This document shows positions 24,925 through 37,500 of a stretch of 64,000 nucleotides of DNA, one piece after another. The DNA is from Diphasiastrum complanatum (taxonomy: Eukaryota > Streptophyta > Lycopodiopsida > Lycopodiales > Lycopodiaceae), in the NCBI GenBank assembly GCA_029204225.1, contig MU832070.1:1-64000 (forward strand), read 5' to 3'. The notes beneath the pieces were generated by a model. It did not search any database, was not told the origin of the DNA, and saw only the letters and a list, made by a program, of their open reading frames with translations. The translations under genes and the position numbers were made by a program. Every line of letters begins with the position of its first letter. Position 1 is the stretch's first letter.

Positions 24925-25740
24925 ATTCAAAAAACTGGGGAATCACAAAAAGTCTAGCAGATTGGGGAATCACAAAAAGTCTAGCAAAATGGGGAATCAC
25001 AAAAAATCTAGCAAATTGGAGAATCACAAAAAGTCTGCAAATTTGGGAATCACAAAAAGTCTACCAGATTTGGGATTCACAAAAAACTGGGGGTTTTGGG
25101 ATTCAAGAAAACTGGGAGTAAAAAACTAGGGGTTTTGGGGAGTCAACAAAACTAAGGGATTTGGGGATTCAAAAAACTTGGGAAATTTGGGATTCAAGAA
25201 AACGTGGGAATTTGGGGAGTTAGAAAACGTGGGAATTTTGGGATTCAAGAAAATTGGGAGTAAAAAAAAACTAGGGGTTTTGGGGAGTCAACAAAACTAA
25301 GGTATGTGGGGATTCAAAAAACTTGGGAATTTTGGGATTCAAGAAAACATGGGAATTTGGGGAGTCAAAAAATATGGGAGTTTTGGGATTTAAAAAAACT
25401 AGGAGTAAAAAAAAACTAGGGGTTTTGGGGAGTCAACAAAACTAAGGGATTTGGAGATTCAAAAAACTTGGGATTTTGGGATTCAAGAAAATGTGGGAAT
25501 TTGGGGAGTCAGAAAACGTGGGGGTTTTGGGATTCAAGAAAACTAGGAGTAAAAAGAAACTAGGGATTTTGGGGAGTCACCAAAACTAAGGGATTTGGGA
25601 ATTCAAAAAAATTGGAAAACTTGGGATTCAAGAAAACGTGGGAATTTGGAGAGTCAAAATGTGGGAATCAAATATGAGAAAGTAAAAAACTATGGGAATT
25701 CAAAATTTTAGAATTCGGAATTCGGGAATATGGATTTGGG
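24925..25740. repeat. Minisatellite with ~27-bp units and a 145-bp higher-order period
   Basis: The first 160 bp repeat GGGGAATCACAAAAAGTCTAG units of about 26-27 bp. The array then becomes composite: CTAGGGGTTTTGGGGAGTCA recurs at 25126, 25271, 25416 and 25560 (spacing 145, 145, 144). Each period contains several variants of GGGATTCAAGAAAACGTGGG. Coding on either strand is not credible. Confidence 0.9.
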
Positions 25741-25937
25741 AAGGCAAACAGTTGGATTTTTTTTTTTAGAAAAACAAAAAATACATCGAGCACCTCTAAA
25801 AAGTTTAAAAATAAGCTAGTATGAGTACCGAAAAACTTAATAAAATAAAACCAAGAAAAACGTTCACAGGTGCCTAAATCTCCATGAAAGAAAAATGGCA
25901 CAATAAATAATATAATATCCTAAAACCATAGAATTAA

Positions 25938-26353
25938 TGAACCGTTAACGGTTCACCACGGTTCTGAGAACCGTACAGTTCTTTATAAATTTTGCCCAAA
26001 ACCGTGGTGAACCGTACTGAATAATTAATTAATTAACCACCCCCAAAAATAGCCCAAAAAATTGCTTTAAAAATGCCAATATTTTTTGTTAGAAAAAGCA
26101 GATTCTCCCTGCTTAGATTATTAACTTCAAATGATTTAATCTCTGAAATTGATAAGAGAGAGGGAGACAAAGAGAGGGGGACAAAAATTGATAAGAGAGA
26201 GGGAGCGAGAGAGAGAGAGAGAAGGGGAGAGAGAGAGAGAGACAAAAACGAGCTTTGAGAGGTTTGGGGGGAAATTTAGGAAAATTAATTAATTATTTTG
26301 TTACATGAACCGTTCCTTCCATGGTTCCAGAACCGTGCGTTCTATGCCTAAAA
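25938..26353. repeat. GAACCGT-rich repeat with hairpin
   Basis: CGGTTCACCACGGTT (about 25950) and its exact complement AACCGTGGTGAACCG (about 26000) form a 15-bp stem. A related GAACCGT...CAGAACCGTGCGTTCT...AAAAC string recurs at 26308-26353 in direct orientation. AT-rich and GA-rich sequence (26155-26245) lies between. It may be a small non-autonomous transposon or its terminal repeats. Confidence 0.45.
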
Positions 26354-26359
26354 CCTAGT

Positions 26360-27290
26360 CTCTATGAAGAGGCCAGAGAGCAGAGGATCGGAAAGGCGGT
26401 GAGGTAGGGAGGAGGATGGAGATGAGGGCAGGGAGCGGAGGAGCAGCATGAAGGTAATGGAAAAGGAAAGGAGCGGACAGCGGACAACACAGCACCAGGG
26501 ATGAGCAAGGTGGTGGACAACAGGGAGAGGAGAGGAGGGTTGAGCAATCAAGGAGAAGGGGAGACAGGTCAGGGCAAGGAAGCGAGGGTAGAGATAGTAG
26601 GGAGTAGATGGGAAGGAGCTGAGGGAGCGCAGGCAGGCAAGGCAACAGAGGGGAGCGAGGGGCAGGTAGCCATGAGCAGGCAGCCAGGAGGAGCAGGGCA
26701 AGGAGCGAGGGAAAGGAGGTGGGGGAGCACAAGCAGGCTAGGGAGCAGGCCAACAAGCGTAGGCAGGCAAGTGAGCGAGGGGTAGGCAGCCAGGGGGAGC
26801 AGGGCAAGGAGCGAGGGGAAGGAGATGGGGGAGCACAGGCAGGCTAGGGAGCAAGCCAACAGGCGCAGGCAGGCAGGTGAGCGAGGGGTAGGCAGTCAGG
26901 GGGAGCAGGGCAAGGAGCGAGGGGAAGGAAGCGTAGGCAGGTGATGGAGCGGCCAGGGAGTAGGCAGGGAGAGGTGAAGGCAGGGAGCAGCGGAGGGCAA
27001 GGAGGGGGAGGGGGAAGGGAAGAGAACAAGCAGGGAAGGAGCAGCAGGGAGGGATCGTAGACAGGTGAGGGAGGGAGCGAAAGTAGAGCAGCAGCAAGGA
27101 AGGTGCAGGAGGTGAGGAGAGGGGAGTGTTGGAGCAAGGATGGAACGAAGGGCAGGGAGCACTTGTAGGGAAGCTGTGATGGAGGTGGAGTATGGTGGAT
27201 CAGGGAGCAGCAATGGAGGTGGAGTGAAGTGGTCTGGAGTAGAGAGAAGTGATGGATGGAGGAGAAGATCAGTGTTGGAGGAGAAGAACT
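26360..27290. repeat. Purine-rich low-complexity block with ~106-bp tandem units
   Basis: The plus strand is overwhelmingly G and A with C but little T. GGAGCACA(A/G)GCAGGCTAGG recurs at 26724 and 26830 (106 bp apart), and a more diverged unit precedes them near 26620. Several overlapping minus-strand frames read as Leu/Pro/Ser-rich peptides in more than one phase, as expected of composition bias rather than coding. Confidence 0.85.
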
Positions 27291-27403
27291 TTTTGATTTT
27301 TTTTTTCTTTTCTTTCTTAATGCAGGGAATAAAACCAAAAAACCAACTTAAACCATGTAATTAACAAAACATTTGAAAAACAAACTAGACGCAGATCTCT
27401 CTA

Positions 27404-27490
27404 CCACATTCATGTAACGTTTGGGTTTACTATAGGAGCCTTTTGCCGACTTTTAGAATATTCCATGTCATTCTTTGAATCGGGCAACAC
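27404..27490. repeat. 88-bp direct repeat, copy 2
   Basis: Near-identical to 16483-16570, in the same orientation. Confidence 0.85.
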
Positions 27491-27678
27491 TTTCGTTGAT
27501 CCTGGTATGTCTGCAGTACTTGACCACAATGGTCCTTGTAAGACTCGGCGCGCTTCCTTTGCAATTTCAGAGCGGCTGATGATTCATCTTCTACTATTGT
27601 GACCATCTAATCTAAAGTAGCCTGGATGGCCTGCACCTGCTGGTCTACTTGTTGGACCTTCAGTTTCAGGACCACCTG

Positions 27679-28095
27679 CTAAGTCTTGAAAATGTCCTGG
27701 GCCCGCTGATTCTCCATCTGCTCCCTTGAGACATTGCGCTCCAATTGGCAGACATAGTCTTTGAGCGATCTCTCAAAAGCTCGGAGAGATTCACGTTCTT
27801 GTTCCAACACTGTCTGTTTCGGGACTAGGTGGTGGCGGTCAGATTGATATGTTTGTCTCGCTGTCGTTTCTTGGAGAAATTGGGCCTGCAGGGCGGTCAC
27901 CAGCTGTTGTTGTTGTTGGGCTGCTTTTTCGGCCTTTTTGAGTTGCTCGGTCAGTTGATGGACCAGCTCCTGGCTCTCTTTCCTCTCTTTCTCTCTCTCT
28001 TTGTTCAACTGCGTGACCTGATCAGTCAAGGTCTGTAGCGTTTGCCCCGCCACCAATTGGCCACGAGATTGCTCAGCAGCTCTCTCGAAGAGCAT
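27679..28095 (-). CDS. Coiled-coil ORF, probably part of a degenerate retroelement
   Basis: 138 codons, almost entirely heptad-compatible: VTQLNKEREKERKESQELVH, QLKKAEKAAQQQQQLVTALQ and LEQERESLRAFERSLKDYV. A long parallel coiled coil is likely. No catalytic motif is present. On the same strand, Pro/Ser-rich sequence (28140-28440) separates it from the ORF at 28640-29539, in another frame. The order unknown domain, Pro/Ser linker, coiled coil suggests one original protein now frameshifted. The family is not recognised. Plant retroelement Gag-type or extra ORFs with coiled coils are the closest idea I have. Confidence 0.45.
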   Translation of the reverse strand: MLFERAAEQSRGQLVAGQTLQTLTDQVTQLNKEREKERKESQELVHQLTEQLKKAEKAAQQQQQLVTALQAQFLQETTARQTYQSDRHHLVPKQTVLEQERESLRAFERSLKDYVCQLERNVSREQMENQRAQDIFKT

Positions 28096-28639
28096 CTGGT
28101 GAAGTTGATGCTGGAGGCCTGTTAGGGTAGTCCAGCATCTCAGTGCCTAAGAATCCCACCCGACCGCTGGTGGTAGAGTTGCAAAGGGTGGTGGAAGAGG
28201 TGTGGTAACAGAGATGGTGGTGATTGGAGAAGAACAATGGAGGTGGAAACAAGTGTAACGATGGGGGTGACGACAGAGGAGATTGGAACAGTGGTGCTAG
28301 AAATGAGGGTGGGACGAACAGGAGAAGAAACAAGTTGAATAGAGATAAAATGTGGAGATGAGGTGGTGATGGCAAGAGTGGCGATGGCAGATGTGATGGG
28401 GCTTGAAACTGTGGTAGTCGCAACATGGCCTGAAATTTCAAGGCATACAGGGCTATGCACAGGGGATGCTATTTGAAAAATGGGGGAAGAGTGGATGGGG
28501 TTGATATGGGTTGGGGTAGGTTGTCAGTTAGGGGATTGCATAGGGAAGGAGAAGATTGGCGACTATTGGCCGGCCAACAGTTACTTAAGGGGGTCTTGCA
28601 AGGAGAGGCTGGCAGATGGTGAGGAGGGTGGTGGCGTTT

Positions 28640-29539
28640 TCACACTAGATGCTCTAGATGGGTGTAGGCAATTTCTGTTATAAGACCACCATAGGTGATC
28701 CATAATTTGCATTTGAAAGCAGCCTGTAACTCTTTTACAAGAAACGAGGCCCAATCATAGACTATGTCCGGTCCTCCCATCATGGTAGTCATGGCGATGA
28801 CCTGCTTGGACATGCGAAGAGGGTGGTGGGAGCTGACAATGATGGTGGCGGATAGAAAATCTATCGTGTCACGGAGGTTTGGATTCTTGAGTTGTGAGAT
28901 CAGGTATCTGTCGTTGGTTTTGGTCTTAATGTCGTCTTGGTATGGATTTAGGAAGGAAGAAATATCATATTTGGCGAGGGCTCAGATAGCTGGCAGGTTA
29001 GTAGAATGAGAAACCATGAGCGCAATGGAGATTAGTTGAGGATCAAGGAGGATCGCATGGTCTTGACCCTTCTGACGGTAAAGGTGTCTTTATCAAATGT
29101 GGAAAAAGCCTGCGGGGACTAGGGCAAGGTCCTGAATAAGGGGTACCTGCATATTATGGAGGCCAGCGGCAGTCAGAACCGCCAGGCAGCCATCGGTGCG
29201 AAGAGCAACAATCTCTCGCTCTGTAAGTAACATCAAAATGGTATACTGCGAAGGTGCATGTGTGGCACGAGCAGCAGGTTGGCTGGCAGATCGAGGAGAT
29301 GTTTCTCCCTCCTCTTGTCTAGGGGACGAGTACGAGGTCGTGGAGGTGGATGTGGACAAGGTCGATCCGATCTGCTGGGACACGGATGGTGAGGTTGAGG
29401 TGCGGGAGGAAGTAGATGGGCTAGAGGAATGGCTAGGTCCAATTTGTGCAGCAGTAGTTCGAGTTACTCTGCCGCGTTGACCAGGTGGTGTGGTAGTGCC
29501 TGAAAGGCGACGTTTCGGTGTCATTGGGGATAGGTACAA
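28640..29539 (-). pseudogene. Unrecognised ORF with Ser/Thr-rich N-terminus, three in-frame stops
   Basis: One frame of 300 codons runs from ATG (29539) to TGA (28640-28642), broken only by adjacent TGA-TAA (29090-29095) and a TGA (28982-28984). The first 100 residues are Ser/Thr/Pro/Arg-rich and probably disordered. The folded part contains LTEREIVALRTDGCLAVL, NPYQDDIKTKTNDRYLISQL, IDFLSATIIVSSHHPLRMSK and YDWASFLVKELQAAFKCKLW. Retention of the frame over 900 bp implies it coded for protein until recently. I do not recognise the family. A possible TATA box lies at 29739-29751 and a repeated decamer array lies upstream. It may be the Gag-like ORF of the element whose LTR is at 33353-34552. 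Confidence 0.5.
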
Positions 29540-29557
29540 TTAGGTATTACTTCTGAA

Positions 29558-30800
29558 GGCGAGTAATCGATGAGTAATACAGGCGAGTAATCGGTCAGGC
29601 GAGTAATAATCTCTGCAGACGAGTAATAATCAGAAGGCGAGTAATGCACAGATGGCGAGTAATAATCAAAAGACGAGTAATGCATAGATGGCGAGTAATG
29701 ATCAACTGGACGCGAATAAAAATGTGATAACTCGCCCTCATATATATATAGGATATTTATAACTCACCTACTGCTATTTTTGGATAGTGGTCCAATCAAT
29801 GCTAGGTCACTATTGTTTGCACTATGCACAATCCGTTTTCTGATTGACTGCTAGATTTATGAGATTTTCTAATCAGAACATCCCGTTGTTTACTAAAAAT
29901 AATAGTTTTCCTCAAAAATGAGCCTAACTTTTGGGTTTGATCGGAATTTTGTTGGGCAGATTTGATCATGCATTGTAGTGCAACAAAGGGCAACTATAAC
30001 AATGATAGTGATTGCTCAAAATAATGATATGGCTCCTTACTGAATGTTCGGAGTTCCTTTGGGTATTTTTACAGGAGGGTAGGACTAGGGTTTTCACATT
30101 GGGTTTGTACAAGGGTATGGCAATTTGTACAAGATGAAGGATCTAACCGATGCAATGATAAATTGCAGATCAACCTCATATTGGGATAATCGAAACTAAA
30201 GTAGGATAGGTGGTCATGGAACTAAGAAAATTTGAATTCAAAAGGCAATCGGGGAAATGAAAATGTAGATAACTACAGACGAGTTCTGATTGTGAAAGGA
30301 TAAAGAGAAATCCTAGAATTCTCTGACGGCGAGTTATACGAGGGGAGTAATAACAAGAGCGAGTAATAGGATTATAACTCGCCGAATTGTCGACTTGCTA
30401 AACATGATGATCAGAACATTCTGTAAAGAAGGCGAGTAATCAGGAACTGATGGCGAGTTATGGCTCTGTTGGCGAGTAATAAAATTATAACTCGCCAGTC
30501 TCTCAGATCATAGATCCGTGTGTTCTTAGGCCCCTGTTCTGACGGTGAGTAAAGATAATGAGCAAACATCGCAAAAACTCTGATGGTGAGTAATAACCTA
30601 ATAACTCGCGGATCACCAAAATGATAGCTCTGAGACTATCATTCACTCTGGTCTGATGGCGAGTAATTGTACTGATGGCGAGTTATCACTTATAACTTGT
30701 CGTGCTCTCTGAACAAAGCTTGGAGTCTACCTAGATCTCTGGAAAAGTGGCGAGTAAAAATAGTAAAGGAAAGACAGAGAAAAGTCTGTCGGTGAGTAAT
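29558..30800. repeat. Dispersed GGCGAGTAAT word array with hairpins
   Basis: GGCGAGTAAT or one-base variants occur more than 20 times in about 1.24 kb, for example at 29558, 29582, 29598, 29618, 29636, 29654, 29672, 29690, 30431, 30471, 30659 and 30791. The 29558-29690 cluster is spaced 16-24 bp. The partner ATAACTCGCC occurs at 29727, 30374 and 30487, with a variant at 30601. At 30359-30383, 30471-30496 and 30585-30610 a forward word and a reverse word face each other to form near-palindromes with 10-bp arms. The spacers are otherwise unrelated, so this is not an ordinary tandem repeat. Confidence 0.9.
29739..29751 (-). promoter_or_regulatory. Candidate TATA box upstream of the 29539 ORF
   Basis: CATATATATATAG reads CTATATATATATG on the minus strand, 200 bp upstream of the ORF start. 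The eight-copy decamer cluster would then lie in the transcribed leader. Confidence 0.3.
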
Positions 30801-31025
30801 AAACCTGTGAAAATGCAAGAAAAATTCAAGCAAAAAGACAAACAAAAACCCATCTATAGTAGCTTAGCACCGTCTCTATTATGTCCATGGCCAGTAAGTA
30901 GGATTCAGTATACTCCTAGCCTTGGATACACGGTACTCCAGTAAATCAAGCTGTTAGTTATGCCACATCATACTGGATGTGACCCGAAAGTAACTAATAT
31001 CCTTGTGAGGCCTAGAACACACTAA

Positions 31026-31134
31026 ATGGAGTTTAGACAAGGTATGAGACAGTGTATGCATGTGTAGAGTTATCGATAGCAATTCTATGAATAGTTGGTC
31101 CATGCTTAGGACTCTATTCTAGGTGAATCTATGT
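31026..31134. repeat. ~109-bp direct repeat, copy 1
   Basis: ATGGAGTTTAGACAAGGTAT through GGTGAATCTATGT. It matches 32897-33064, where a 60-odd-bp piece is tandemly duplicated inside the copy. Together they flank 31135-32896. Confidence 0.9.
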
Positions 31135-31910
31135 TACAACTCCCTAGGATCATTGACTGCCTTGAAGGTTCCGCACACCCCATACTAGTGACGACGCACC
31201 GTAACCGCCCAACCGTAGGGTCACAACCGACCCACCCCCATGCCTTGGAGCAATCGACATAATCGTGTCCGGTCAAGCCTCCTACGATAACTGGCATCCC
31301 ATACCACCATCCATCGCACTCGGCTCTCCCTAGCACACATCTCCTGGCCTGGAGATAGTGAGTAAAATTGGCAAAATTTGAAATTGTTCTGATTGCATGC
31401 CAGTCATTTTCCTAATTTGTAGTATTGCTTGCATAGATTGGTTGCATGCTGATTCTCAGAGTGATTCTGACATGCATGATGGATTTACAATCGATTTGAG
31501 TGGTCATACGCATGCTCTGACCGTTGGGTCACAAATCAGTGATATTGGCTGACAATTTCCGTAAAACTGAAGTTTACGTAAAAAAATTTGGAATGACGTT
31601 AGTGTGCTTTGCATGCTAGTTTGACATTGGGTTAGTAACATGAGGAATCTGACACTGTTTCGATTTTTCGATTTCAATTGCCTTTTGTACTAACAGTATT
31701 TTCGTCAGAATTTTTGAATTACCTAAAATAAAGCAAAAATTGAGTTTTTCGAAAAAATCAAAATTTTGGTCATTTTTTTCGTTATCTATGAAATCAGTTT
31801 AGATTAGTGAATTGATTAAACTGAGTTTATCAGTCTGAATTGGTCACAGTGTTTTTACTAAGTCTAAATTATTTTCCGGTAATAGATAAGTTAAAATTGA
31901 CAGAAGGAAC
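31135..31910. other. No gene recognised
   Basis: 31135-31350 is unusually GC-rich for the area. It holds a 76-codon minus-strand ORF that I do not recognise. 31360-31415 resembles 13485-13535. The rest is AT-rich. Confidence 0.4.
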
Positions 31911-32442
<532 letters not shown>

Positions 32443-32454
32443 TGGTATTAGAGC

Positions 32455-32896
32455 TGCCGGATCTACATCAAGCTTGTTTGTTGGCGCCCTACCAGAAGAG
32501 GAGCTTCTCTGCTTTTTGTTGTGAAATTTTAGCATCTTGCTGATCTTTTCAAGTGGAGTTTGGATCAGCTTTTTTGTCTCTTTTCAAGTTGAAGGAGGGC
32601 GACCATCAGAGATCTTGGAAGAGCAATTTTTGGCACCCAAAAATCAGAATCTCAAATCTGATTTTTATGCAACCAGTTTTCAGCAAGTTTTGTTTGGAGG
32701 AGGGCGCCCAAAAATCTACTACTGATTTTTGGTTGTGGTGTCTCCTTATCTTGTTGTTTTTGTTTTCAGGTTTGCATTTGTGTAGGAGGGCACCCAAAAT
32801 TCAGAGAACCCTATTCAGGGTTAGGTCAACTTGTGGCTGGAAATTTGCAAATTCTTAGCAAAGTAGTAGGGCACTTACAACAACCATATTGGAGAT
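32455..32896 (+). other. Leader-like sequence after the candidate LTR
   Basis: Contains three spaced variants of AGGAGGGCG(A/C)CC and no convincing ORF. It is probably the start of a truncated internal region. Confidence 0.4.
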
Positions 32897-33064
32897 ATGG
32901 AGTTTAGACAAGGTATGAGACAGTGTATGCATGTGTAGAGTTATCAACAACAATTCTATGAATAGTTGGTCCATGAGACAATGTATGCATGTGTAGAGTT
33001 ATCAACAACAATTCTATATTATAGTTGGTCCATGCTTAGGACTCTATTCTAGGTGAATCTATGT
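32897..33064. repeat. Direct repeat, copy 2, with internal duplication
   Basis: Same sequence as 31026-31134, enlarged by a tandem copy of the GTATGCATGTGTAGAGTTAT segment. Confidence 0.9.
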
Positions 33065-33328
33065 ATAGGGAACTTAGGGCTATGCATGGCTATGTGCCCA
33101 GGTTGCTTTTGGCTCTATATATTGAGGCCAAACTCGCCCTACTCCTCATTGTGTCATTGATTCATTGCCAGAGTTTCACTCTACCTTCATGCTTCTTATT
33201 CCTTGGCTTGAGGGTGAAGCTTCTAGAGTTGATTGGTTGCCTCTACTTGGTTGGGTGGTTGCTCCATAGTGTGTTTTCCATTGTGTTTTGTCTTGTAAGC
33301 AGGATCTTAGGGAGCTGCCCTTATAGTC

Positions 33329-33346
33329 TCCCCGGCAACGGCGCCA
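33329..33346 (-). promoter_or_regulatory. Primer-binding site complementary to tRNA-Asp
   Basis: The plus strand reads TCCCCGGCAACGGCGCCA, the 3' end of plant tRNA-Asp including CCA. The minus strand TGGCGCCGTTGCCGGGGA is therefore the primer site. This site is known from Athila-type gypsy elements. It lies 6 bp from the LTR end at 33353. Confidence 0.85.
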
Positions 33347-33352
33347 AAAAAA

Positions 33353-34552
<1,200 letters not shown>

Positions 34553-34555
34553 ACG

Positions 34556-37500
34556 ACGCATGAATTGGAGGTCGAAAACTTATTATGTTTTTCGAAATTC
34601 AGGGTTTGACAAGGCCCACAAAGATGGTTTCATGCCCGTTCTTCTTATAACGGATGGGATGGGACATGTGAGACGTCGGTATGACTCGTGGAAGTCCATT
34701 GAGTCTGTCTGCGATGTTCATTTGGGGCCATAGAAGGCCAACGGGCCCAAGTTGGGGCTCTCCCACGACAAAACTTCATTTGATTTATTGTCCTACTTTG
34801 AAACAATTCAATCGGTGTCTCTGATGTCGGTATGGAAACGACGTGTGCCCTGTTGCAATCCCATACATATTTCTTTGGGTAGTGATAGACAACTTGTGAA
34901 TCGAAGGTCGAAAACTTATTATGCCCATTGTGTTTTTTATCATGCAAAAATTTAGGGTCTGACAAGGCCCACAAAAGATGGTTTTCATGGCCATTCCTCT
35001 TATAACGGATGCGATGTCACGTGTGAGACATCAGAATGACTATTGCAAGTCCATTGAGTCTTTCTGCGACGTCCGAGCCAAGAGTCTTGTGGGCTATGTC
35101 ATCCATTTTACCTGTTTGGGCCCACGAGACTTGTTACGCCGGCGCCTCAAAGGGCGCTGGGACTTGAGCGGTTTCCCCAACACGCGCTTAAGTCTAACAT
35201 TCATCCATCATGCACTTACATAAAAACCAACTCAGAAACGTAACAAGCTTAACCATTCAGACTTAGGAAAACTGGAATCCCAACCAACCCGAAAGCCAAC
35301 TCAGAATCCATCCCCAAAAGGTAACCAAAGGCAAAGACAAGCCACACATGAAATCCAAGGCATAGTGGTCGCCAAACTGACCAATTGGCATAGCGGCAAG
35401 CCCCATGTCGAGGACAGGGACCCTTAGGCGCCAGCGACGCAAAAAGGTTGTAGTAAGGGTCCTTCCACTTGGACCAGTCCCGGAGGCGAAACCGAAATGG
35501 TAATCATCCCCAAGGATCAACTTTATTAGATTTGGAAGAGGTTACATTCATACATAGACTGACCGGTCTCGGGGCCACCAACACGTGCTGGGCATTGTGC
35601 CTGGCTCGTGCTGGTAGAGGGAGCTGAGACCTGGCGACTGGATTCCTGGCGCTGGTTGAGCTGCCCAAGTTTCTGTCTGCCGGACTCCCCCTATAGTTCT
35701 GTTGTGATTCGGCGCACCCCCTCTGGTTTGAAACATAGTGCTTTCTGGTAAAGCACGCTTTTTAGGACTTAGTTTTTATTTTGCTGATTAAGCCTGGCAA
35801 GCCTGGCAGAATCAGTCTGGCTCCCGGACATGGGTCCCGGGAGCCGTCCCGGCGACCGAATCAACCTGCTTTCCTGACTAGGCCATGACTCGAGCTCCAG
35901 AGCTAGCTCATGACTTTGTGACTACTTGACTGGCTCACCACAGGTCGGAGGCTCAGTCCTTGACATTCTAACTTGCTCTGGGACCTTAGGGAGTGTCACC
36001 CCTTTGAGTCTTACAGGGCACGCTGGGTGCACCCAAGTCAGCTTTACAACAAGACTCTTGGCCCCAGACGGGGACGTTGCAGAAAGACTGTTTGGGCCCA
36101 CGAGACGTGTCCCAAGGTAAAACAGATGGGATAGGACGTCTCCCAAGGTAAAACTGCATTTGATTTTTTGTCCTACTTTGACACAATTCAATCGGTGACT
36201 CTGATGCCGGTATGGAAAAAACGTATACCCTTCTGCAAGCCCATACATAGTTCTTTGGAAAATGACAGATGGCCCATGAATCGGAGGTCAAAACCTTATT
36301 ATAATCATTGGGTTTCTCGAGAGAATATACAAGGTTTGATAAGGCCGACAAAGATGGTTTTCATGCCCATTTCTCTGATAACGGATGGGATAGGACGTGT
36401 AAGACATCGATATAACTCGTGGAAGTGCATTGAGTCTGTTTGCAACGTCCATCCAGGGTCGGATGGGCCCAAACAGGGGCTCTCCTAGGGCAAAACTGAA
36501 TTTGAGTCTTTGTCCTACTTTGACAAAATCCAATCGGTGACTTTGATGTCAGTATGGCAATGACATGTGCCCTTATGAAAGCCCAAACATAGTTCTTCAA
36601 GCAGTGATAGACGACCCGTGGATCGGAGGTTGTAAACTTATTATGGTCATTGTGTTTCCCGTTTGAAAATTTAGGGTTTGACAAGGCCCACAAAAATGGT
36701 TTTCATGCTCGTTCCTCTGATGACGGATGGATGGTACGTTTGAGACATTGGTATGACTTGTGGAAGTTCATTGAGTCTATTTGTGATGTCCCTCCGAGGC
36801 CAGAAGTCTCGTGGGCCCAAACAGAGGCTCTCCCAAGGCAAAACTCCATTTGACTTTTTGTCCTACTTTGACACAATCCAACAGGTGACTTTGATGCTGG
36901 TATGGCAACGACATGTGCCCTTCTGCAAGCCCATTCATAGTTCTTTGGGCAGTGACAGACGGCCCATGAATCGAAGGTCAAAAACTTATTATGGTCACTA
37001 TGTTTCTCGTGCAAAAGTTTAGGGTTTGACAAGGCCACAAAGATGGTTTTCATGCCCGTTCCTCTGATAACGGATGGGATGGGACATGTGAGACGTCGGT
37101 ATGACTCGTGGAAGTGCATTGAGTTTGTTTGTGACGTGGGGCCAGAAGTTCAATTGGCCCAAACAGGAGCTCTCCTAGGGCAAAACCACATTTGATTTTT
37201 TGTCCTACTTTGATACAATCCAATCGGTGACTCTAATGCCGATATGGAAAGGACGCATGCCCTTTTGCAAGCGCATACATAGTTCTTTCGGACAGTGATA
37301 AACGACCCATGAATCAGAGGTAAAAAACTTATTATGCCCACTGTGTTTCTCGAGCAAAAATTCAAGGTTTGACAAGGCCCACAAACATGGTTTTCATGCC
37401 CGTTCCTCTGATAACGGATGGGAAGGGATGTGTGAGACATCAGTATGACTCGTGGAAGTGCATTGAGTTTATCTGCAACGTTCCAATGGGCCCAAACAGG

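Noticed and set aside
26348-27338. Proline/leucine-rich ORFs up to 164 codons
   Set aside because: Purine-rich strand bias keeps several overlapping frames open at once. No conserved frame.
30359-30610. Geminivirus-like origin stem-loops
   Set aside because: The TAATATTAC nonamer is absent and no Rep-like ORF is near. The hairpins are made of a different word.
29558-30800. CRISPR-like array
   Set aside because: Words are only 10 bp, spacing is irregular, orientation varies, and the genome is eukaryotic.
33327-33346. Perfect match to the 3' end of tRNA-Asp including CCA
   Set aside because: CCA is not encoded in plant nuclear tRNA genes, and no tRNA body is present. It is explained as a retrotransposon primer-binding site on the other strand.
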